Source: Geoalkalibacter_A sp034189505
GTDB lineage: Bacteria > Desulfobacterota > Desulfuromonadia > Desulfuromonadales > Geoalkalibacteraceae
Assembly (NCBI GenBank): GCA_034189505.1
Contig: JAXHUR010000066.1
Location: 1 to 19,126, forward strand
DNA: 19,126 bases
Reading direction: 5' to 3'
The notes beneath the pieces were generated by a model that had not been told where the DNA came from, searched no databases, and was given only the letters and a program-made list of their open reading frames with translations. The position numbers were made by a program, and so were the translations under genes. Positions 14,580 through 19,126 of the stretch are shown one piece after another (the stretch's first letter is position 1; the number at the start of each line of letters is the position of its first letter).

Positions 14580-15527
14580 TCAGCGAAACGCTTTTTTTCG
14601 AAACAGCTTCCAGAATGTGACCAGGACGGCAAGAGGGGGGATTCGGCGCAGGAGAGGACTGACCTCGACACGGACGTTGGAGTGCCGCTCGATCTTCCAG
14701 AGCACATAGTCCAGCCCGTTTTCGAAGGTCAACAGCGCCTTGAGAAGCCGCAGGGCGGAGAGGCATTTCCCCTGCACCTGGCGCAGGCGCCAGGCCAGGC
14801 GATTGCGCCTCTTCTGGACGGCAGAAACATTAAGACGGTAGCGCAGAGGAGGGCCGCCGGGCAGGGGTTCGACGCGAAGTCGGGGATCCCCGAGGGCTTC
14901 GCGGGTGACGGCGGTATAGTAGTCTGGGGCCGCGTCGACGAGACGGGCCGCGGTATCGGGTTCCTCGGAGCGCAACTCGCAGCGATAGCTCAGGCTCAGC
15001 CCTGTGCTCCACAGCTCGCGTGCGGTAAAGATGGCCGGCGCCTGCGGCAGGGCGCGGCGCACGAAGGTGCGCACGGACCAGGTCAGAGCCTGATGAATTC
15101 GATCTCTGGTGCCCGGGTCGCGGGTGTAAATCAACCCGGACGGCTGGGCGAAACGCGCCCAGATGTAGGAATGGAACCAGCTGCGCGCTCCTTTCTCGAA
15201 ATCATCGAGGGTCAGAACGGCATATTTGGCCCGCAGGGTTCTTCCTTCCCAGGGAGTTTCCAGATAAAAGACATTCGGCGGCAGCAGCCGGTTCATGGCG
15301 GCCTTGAAGCCTGAGTCGAAGGCCACCCGGTAGTCATCGACCAGCAGGTAGAGATCGGCGATCCCCTCGTCGGACCGGCCGCGGCGCAGGCAGGAGCCGT
15401 AGAAAAGGACGGCCGCGACTCCCTCATGGCGCTTTCGCGCCGCATCGGCCAGCGCGGCGATACCGACAGGCGCAGAACGGGTGGTCCATTCCTGGATGAT
15501 TTCCTGCAGGGGATCTTTGCTGTTCAT
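14580..15527 (-). CDS. Tam41-like nucleotidyltransferase (putative CDP-diacylglycerol synthase)
   Basis: A 315-residue protein with a polymerase-beta-type nucleotidyltransferase core: FYGSCLRRG with Gly44-Ser45, then ADLYLLVDD with Asp58 and Asp64/65. Motif order beyond this matches the mitochondrial CDP-DAG synthase Tam41 (TAMM41): VFYLETPWEGRTLRAKYAVL (86-105) against its GVYYN...GRLIKYGVI, SYIWARFAQP (120-129) against LYIAGRLQKP, and LSLSYRCELRSE (177-188) against AGLSYSGDFRMV. It would convert phosphatidic acid and CTP to CDP-diacylglycerol. The C-terminus is basic and partly hydrophobic, suggesting peripheral membrane binding. ATG 15527 is chosen; the upstream extension to 16070 is a shadow of the lipid-kinase gene. 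It is the last gene of a three-gene operon. Homology was recognised by eye; the activity is inferred. Confidence 0.7.
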   Translation of the reverse strand: MNSKDPLQEIIQEWTTRSAPVGIAALADAARKRHEGVAAVLFYGSCLRRGRSDEGIADLYLLVDDYRVAFDSGFKAAMNRLLPPNVFYLETPWEGRTLRAKYAVLTLDDFEKGARSWFHSYIWARFAQPSGLIYTRDPGTRDRIHQALTWSVRTFVRRALPQAPAIFTARELWSTGLSLSYRCELRSEEPDTAARLVDAAPDYYTAVTREALGDPRLRVEPLPGGPPLRYRLNVSAVQKRRNRLAWRLRQVQGKCLSALRLLKALLTFENGLDYVLWKIERHSNVRVEVSPLLRRIPPLAVLVTFWKLFRKKAFR

Positions 15528-15550
15528 CCGTGCCTTTCGCGTTTCGCGGG

Positions 15551-16573
15551 TCAGATTCTCAGAAACCGGGCCGGCCCAGCCGCTTGGATGGTCAGGGGGG
15601 AGGCGGCCTCGAAGAGCTCGCCGTCGAGAGTGAACCGGCCGGTGAAGTCGAGGGTGATCCGCCGGGCATTGTGGCTGAGGTAACCGTTTTCCGGTGAGAC
15701 CCCGGCGGGGCGCCTGCCACGCAGCACAGCAGGCAGGTTGCGCAGCAGATAGCGCGGTTTCGACTGCACCGCGGTCAGATGCAGCGGAGCGTCCTCTTCC
15801 CCCCAGTAGGGACGCAGTCCGAGAAAGAGGCGTTCGAGGGTACTGACCAGGGTGAACAGGCAACAGACCCGCTGCGCCGCGGCATCGTCGCGGCGTATCT
15901 CCACATCGGTAGGCGGCAGCAGCTTTTCGTTCCCCGTGAAGACCGCCAGCAGAAGTCTGGCCAGGATCAGTCCGGGCATGAGCTCGCCGCGCACGCCCCT
16001 GGTGTTCATGCGGCGGTGGAACAGATCGATCCCCTGCGGAATGGCGCCGACACCGAAGAACATGCCGCACAGGGGCGCGGAATAGTCTTTTCTGTGGACC
16101 TGGAGGACCGGGCGCTCGTGGATGGCCGTATCGCTGCCCCGCGTCCCGGCAGCCCAGGCCGTGACCTTTGCGAGAGCAGAGGGGAAGTCGCCGGCGATAC
16201 CGACGTCGCGGGCCAGCATGCTCGTGGTTCCGGCCCGCAGCAGGGCGAGAACGGGCGTTCGAGCGAAGATGGCCTGGCCGTACAGGGCCGTCAGCACCGC
16301 CTGGGCGGTGCCGTCGCCGCCGTTGACGATCAGCAGGTCGATATCGCGAGCTGCGAAACCGGCAAGCACCGCCTGCACCTCAGCGGGGGTGACGGCTTCG
16401 CCATGATGGATCTGCGAATTTTCGGCGAGGAACTCCCGGATTTTATTGAGACCTTTTCTGTTCCCGCCGCTGCGGGGATTGGTGACCATGCCGATGGTCA
16501 TGGCCCCGGCGGCGGATTGACCATCCTGCGCCCGAGATGCCGCATCGTTCACGAGCGCCGGTTGGAAAAGCAT
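15551..16573 (-). CDS. Diacylglycerol-kinase-family lipid kinase
   Basis: A 340-residue protein of the DAGK-catalytic/sphingosine-kinase/YegS family, which phosphorylates the hydroxyl of a lipid such as diacylglycerol. Visible motifs are NPRSGGNRKG (32-41), the nucleotide-binding NGGDGT (84-89), and the C-terminal FTLDGELFE typical of the second domain. The third motif, usually GTGNDFAR, reads AGTTSMLARDVG, an unusual variant. The start at 16573 overlaps the upstream gene by 25 bp; an alternative is ATG 16501, which would place MTIGMVTNPRSGG at the N-terminus. The Tam41-like gene begins 23 bp after its stop. In context it would supply the lipid phosphate used by that enzyme. The lipid substrate (diacylglycerol, ceramide or another) is not determined. 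Confidence 0.85.
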   Translation of the reverse strand: MLFQPALVNDAASRAQDGQSAAGAMTIGMVTNPRSGGNRKGLNKIREFLAENSQIHHGEAVTPAEVQAVLAGFAARDIDLLIVNGGDGTAQAVLTALYGQAIFARTPVLALLRAGTTSMLARDVGIAGDFPSALAKVTAWAAGTRGSDTAIHERPVLQVHRKDYSAPLCGMFFGVGAIPQGIDLFHRRMNTRGVRGELMPGLILARLLLAVFTGNEKLLPPTDVEIRRDDAAAQRVCCLFTLVSTLERLFLGLRPYWGEEDAPLHLTAVQSKPRYLLRNLPAVLRGRRPAGVSPENGYLSHNARRITLDFTGRFTLDGELFEAASPLTIQAAGPARFLRI

Positions 16574-17748
16574 CGCTCGGCCAGGGTCGGTTTTTTCGCC
16601 GCGGGGTCGACGTCCAGAAACCAGGAGCGCAGCGGGCGCCCGGCCAGGCGCTCACGAAAACCCATGGCCAGACGCGCGAGGAGAAAGAGGCTGGAAGCGG
16701 CGGTCCATAAAGTGACTGCGAGCAGACCCAGGTCGGGGCGGCCGGCGATCAGCCCGAGGGTGAGCAGGAGCAGGTTCGGGTTGCGCCTGCCGGTGATCAG
16801 GCGGAAGTAGGAGTCGAGAGGCCGCCAGCAGAAGATGCCGGAAGGCTCCAGGAATTTCTTGAAGGCCACTTCCGCCAGGCGCCCGGCGATGTAGCCGATG
16901 AAGATCAGCCAGAAGGCGGTTTCCAGGGCCAGGGGAATGCCGGGCTGCCAGCTGGCAAGCCCGAGCCCCCAGGCGAGGTACCAGAAGGGCGGGGAGATCA
17001 GGTCGATGGCGTGGTCGAAGATATGCCCGAATTTGGTCGAGTTGACGGTGACCCGCGCCAGCTTGCCGTCGACGGTGTCGAGAAAGGTCATCAGCCAGGC
17101 CGCCACCAGCCCCACGGCGAACAGACCGTTGAGAAAGGCGAGGCCGGCGATGATGACCAGGGCAAGGCTCACGGAGGTGACCTGGTTGGGGGTGATGCCT
17201 TTGCCTACGCAGAACCGCGTCGCCCATTGCGCCGGTACAGGCCACAGCCATTTGGTCACCAGATCGGTGACCCCCTTGTAGGACCCCGAGAAGAGGCGTT
17301 TTTCGAGACTTCGCCGATTCTCGGCGGTAATGGGCAGCACGTAGGGAGGGTCGATCTTGCGCAGCTTTTTCAGATACGTGGTGCCCAGGGTCTGCGGAGT
17401 TTCGAACTTCAGGGCGGACAACCGCTCCCTGCTGCCGCCGCCGTTCAGAAAATCAAAAACATTCGGTGCGTCCTCGGCCGCGACATGCGCGGCGACAGGC
17501 GTCTCCCCCTCTTCGCCGGGGATCTGAAGAAGGGTTCCTTGACTGCAGCTCAGACTCTGGATGAGCCGCTCGTCGTACAGGAAATCGCCGCGCAGCAGCA
17601 GGACCGAATCTCCGGCGGGAGCCGCTGACGGGGCGTCGAGCAGGCTGTCGATATCAAATTTCTTCAGGGTGCGCTGCAGGCGCTGGCGACTTGAGAGACC
17701 CCACAGCGAGACCGGAGCCTCAGCAAAGATATAGGCATGGATGGTCAT
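16549..17748 (-). CDS. CDP-alcohol phosphatidyltransferase with NTP-transferase-like N-terminal domain
   Basis: A 399-residue membrane protein. The C-terminal half carries the complete CDP-alcohol phosphatidyltransferase signature D-x2-DG-x2-AR-x8-G-x3-D-x3-D: Asp224, Asp227-Gly228, Ala231-Arg232, Gly241, Asp245, Asp249. The signature is preceded by ITPNQVT and surrounded by about six transmembrane helices. Residues 1-165 resemble a reduced nucleotidyltransferase domain (RQRLQRTLKKFDI, then LLRGDFLYDERLI with Asp55). This arrangement recalls archaeal/bacterial IPCT-DIPPS fusions that make di-myo-inositol phosphate, but the N-terminal glycine-rich NTP loop is not evident, so that domain may be inactive. 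ATG 17748 is chosen because the upstream residues look non-coding. First gene of the lipid operon; head-group specificity unknown. Confidence 0.85.
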   Translation of the reverse strand: MTIHAYIFAEAPVSLWGLSSRQRLQRTLKKFDIDSLLDAPSAAPAGDSVLLLRGDFLYDERLIQSLSCSQGTLLQIPGEEGETPVAAHVAAEDAPNVFDFLNGGGSRERLSALKFETPQTLGTTYLKKLRKIDPPYVLPITAENRRSLEKRLFSGSYKGVTDLVTKWLWPVPAQWATRFCVGKGITPNQVTSVSLALVIIAGLAFLNGLFAVGLVAAWLMTFLDTVDGKLARVTVNSTKFGHIFDHAIDLISPPFWYLAWGLGLASWQPGIPLALETAFWLIFIGYIAGRLAEVAFKKFLEPSGIFCWRPLDSYFRLITGRRNPNLLLLTLGLIAGRPDLGLLAVTLWTAASSLFLLARLAMGFRERLAGRPLRSWFLDVDPAAKKPTLAERCFSNRRS

Positions 17749-17820
17749 GGCAAGACTTTCAGTAGGTTTGTTGAACAGGGCTACAAAGGTGAAACCTGAG
17801 ACGGAAAATAGCAAGACAGT

Positions 17821-17850
17821 ACTTTATGATATCCAGATGTCGCCTGTAAA
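17821..17850 (-). promoter_or_regulatory. Weak candidate promoter for the lipid operon
   Basis: On the minus strand TTTACA (17850-17845) and TAAAGT (17826-17821) are 18 bp apart, five and four of six matches, about 75 bp upstream of the chosen start. The surrounding gap (17749-18038) shows nothing else convincing: short open frames without ribosome-binding sites, and no clear plus-strand promoter. Confidence 0.3.
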
Positions 17851-18038
17851 GACGAATCATGCCGGAGAGCGGAAAATGAGGATGCTCGCCATCAATCCCC
17901 GCGCCGTCTTCGACTACCTGCGGATGACAGATAACACAGGGTACAGGCGCTCGGCCGATGGATGCAATTAGAACAAATTCGCTTTGGGAACGCCATGCCT
18001 GCCGCTTTCGCAGCAGAAGGGATCATGGTATAAAGGGC

Positions 18039-18218
18039 ATGCGCCTGATGCTGCACTTCGGTCGTGTTTATCCAAAGCACACGTCGACAATGCTGATGGC
18101 TTTGTTACTGGCCGGTCTGGTCCAGGCGGCTGACCGGATCTATCGTCTGCACAACGGTACCGTGGTTTCCACTCAGACCAAAGCGCCGCAGGCGAAAAGT
18201 AGAAGGGAAGAAGCGTGA
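18039..18218 (+). CDS. Small membrane-associated protein
   Basis: A 59-residue frame from ATG 18039, with AAAGGGC just upstream. An N-terminal hydrophilic stretch is followed by one hydrophobic helix (TMLMALLLAGLVQAA, about 18-32), then DRIYRLHNGTVVSTQTKAP and a basic tail. It could be a single-pass membrane protein or a secreted peptide. The frame could extend to ATG 17958 (86 residues), but that part looks non-coding. Its TGA overlaps the GTG start of the following TPR gene (GTGA), a translational-coupling arrangement that supports it being a real gene. No family recognised. Confidence 0.5.
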   Translation: MRLMLHFGRVYPKHTSTMLMALLLAGLVQAADRIYRLHNGTVVSTQTKAPQAKSRREEA

Positions 18219-18961
18219 AGCGGATTTTTCTGACCATCATCCTTATCCTGGCTTTCACGGCGGCCGGCCGAAGCGCCGGGGCCGAGTTCGCGACCGTTGA
18301 CGCCCTGCTGTCCGGGGGTGAGCCGCAGGCGGCTCTGGAGCGGCTGCAGGCGCTGGAAACGTCGGCCGCGTTGAAGGACGAAGTCCTCTGGCGAAAGGCG
18401 CGCGCGCATTACGAACTCGCCCGGATCAGTCGGGAGAATAAGGGCCGGTCGGCTCACCTGCGCGATGCCGAAGATTTCGCAAGGCAGGCCATCGCCGCCG
18501 CTCCGCAGAGCGATGAGGGGTACAAGTGGCTGGCCATCGCCCTGGGCGCTCGGGCGGAGCATGTCGACGTCAGGACGCAGATTGAGCTCTCGCGCCGGAT
18601 CAGGGAAAACATCGAAAAAGCCCTCGCCCTCGATCCGGACGATGATATCTCCCTGCTGGTTCTCAGCCGCTGGCATTACAAGGTCGCGTCGCTGGGGTTC
18701 TGGGCGAAGTCATTCGTCAGGCTGGTCTATGGCGGGCTTCCCGAGGCCTCCTTCGAAAGGGCACAGAATCTGCTGTGGCAGGCCATCGCGCAAAAAGACC
18801 GCATCGCCCACCGCTACAGCCTGGCCAAGGTCTACCACCGCATGGGGGAGCGCGAAGCCGCCCTCGAACAGCTTCGCCTGGCCCTGACGCTGCCGGTCAC
18901 CTTCCCGGAGGAGGTCGAGGACCTTGAAAAAGCCCGCCGAAAGCTGGAACGCTGGCAGTAA
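18215..18961 (+). CDS. Exported TPR protein resembling RMDN3/PTPIP51 TPR domain
   Basis: A 248-residue protein with an N-terminal signal peptide (KR, hydrophobic 4-17, small residues to about 23, AGA-EF cleavage-like site), so it is probably periplasmic. The rest is helical TPR-like repeats. Segment order matches the regulator-of-microtubule-dynamics (RMDN) family: EVLWRKARAHYELAR, GYKWLAIALGARAEH, then IEKALALDPDDDISLLVLSR with WHYKVASLGFWAKSF, and YSLAKVYHRMGEREAALEQL with LRLALTLPV, compared with RMDN3 [58 protein letters not shown] and YISKCYRELGK...LALELP. The RMDN3 TPR domain binds phospholipids including phosphatidic acid. Start GTG 18215 is coupled to the small upstream gene. Divergent from the phosphatidic-acid operon. 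Function is inference. Confidence 0.75.
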   Translation: MKRIFLTIILILAFTAAGRSAGAEFATVDALLSGGEPQAALERLQALETSAALKDEVLWRKARAHYELARISRENKGRSAHLRDAEDFARQAIAAAPQSDEGYKWLAIALGARAEHVDVRTQIELSRRIRENIEKALALDPDDDISLLVLSRWHYKVASLGFWAKSFVRLVYGGLPEASFERAQNLLWQAIAQKDRIAHRYSLAKVYHRMGEREAALEQLRLALTLPVTFPEEVEDLEKARRKLERWQ

Positions 18962-18979
18962 GGAAAAGGAAGGGAGGTC

Positions 18980-19004
18980 CTGTTCTTGTGGCTCTGTTCT
19001 TGTG
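18980..19004. repeat. Short direct repeat after the TPR gene
   Basis: CTGTTCTTGTG occurs twice, at 18980-18990 and 18994-19004, a 14-bp period. Slightly further on, CGAGT/ACTCG inverted pairs occur at 19007-19017 and 19104-19118. No function is apparent. Confidence 0.4.
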
Positions 19005-19052
19005 TGCGAGTGACTCGGAAGCTAACGTGAAGGTGTATCCTTCAAACCCAAT

Positions 19053-19077
19053 TGTCAATCATTGTCAATGATTATCA
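19053..19077 (+). promoter_or_regulatory. Two overlapping Fur-box-like sites
   Basis: Compared with the 7-1-7 Fur model TGATAATnATTATCA, TGTCAATGATTATCA (19063-19077) matches 12 of 14 positions and TGTCAATCATTGTCA (19053-19067) matches 11 of 14. The two are offset by 10 bp, about one helical turn. Such tandem sites usually control an iron-responsive promoter. The controlled gene is most likely beyond the right edge; an ATG at 19080 opens a frame to the end of the window, but it lacks a ribosome-binding site. Confidence 0.55.
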
Positions 19078-19126
19078 CCATGCCCAAGACGCGTATTTTC
19101 GGACGAGTGCCCGACTCGCCTTCTAC

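Noticed and set aside
15528..16070. N-terminal extension of the Tam41-like ORF
   Set aside because: The extra 181 residues are Arg/Pro/His-rich and lie over the lipid-kinase coding region in another frame. The nucleotidyltransferase protein makes sense from ATG 15527.
15779..16810. 343-residue plus-strand ORF
   Set aside because: Antisense to the lipid kinase and phosphatidyltransferase genes, no domain.

Overview
The window looks like GC-rich chromosomal DNA from a deltaproteobacterium of the Desulfuromonadales/Geobacter type. This is an inference from gene content: a LysR regulator resembling the selenium-associated group, TrmB-TruD, a DUF4212/SSS symporter pair, and HEAT plus HD-GYP signalling proteins. 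No rRNA or other marker confirms it. There is no CRISPR array, prophage or intact insertion sequence.

Layout. 1-116 is the end of an unidentified plus-strand gene, followed by tRNA-Thr(CGU). Next, all plus strand, come a low-specificity threonine aldolase, a LysR regulator, the overlapping tRNA-modification pair trmB-truD, a DUF4212 small subunit with its sodium:solute symporter, and a sugar-isomerase-like TIM barrel. A universal stress protein gene (minus) and an IclR regulator gene (plus) diverge from a 360-bp region that holds promoters and three interleaved inverted repeats. coaE (minus) converges on iclR, and the iclR terminator hairpin contains the coaE stop codon. A HEAT-repeat gene and an HD-GYP gene overlap by 4 bp and share a similar N-terminal domain. 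They converge on a minus-strand pair of ssb and a second HEAT-repeat gene.

14088-14579 is a 490-bp gap with 20-bp tandem repeats, a possible 21-codon ORF followed by a terminator-like hairpin, and a dense inverted-repeat cluster. It may be mobile-element debris or a structured RNA.

The most interesting part is 14580-18961. A minus-strand operon encodes a CDP-alcohol phosphatidyltransferase with a nucleotidyltransferase-like N-terminal domain, a diacylglycerol-kinase-family lipid kinase, and a protein whose motifs match Tam41, the mitochondrial-type CDP-diacylglycerol synthase. Together they could take a lipid alcohol through its phosphate and CDP-lipid to a phospholipid. Divergent from it, two translationally coupled plus-strand genes encode a small membrane protein and an exported TPR protein that resembles the lipid-binding TPR domain of RMDN3/PTPIP51. 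Bacterial relatives of two mitochondrial phospholipid proteins thus sit side by side with the enzymes that make and use phosphatidic acid. The homologies were recognised by eye and the pathway is inferred. The window ends in two overlapping Fur-box-like sites that probably control a gene beyond the edge.
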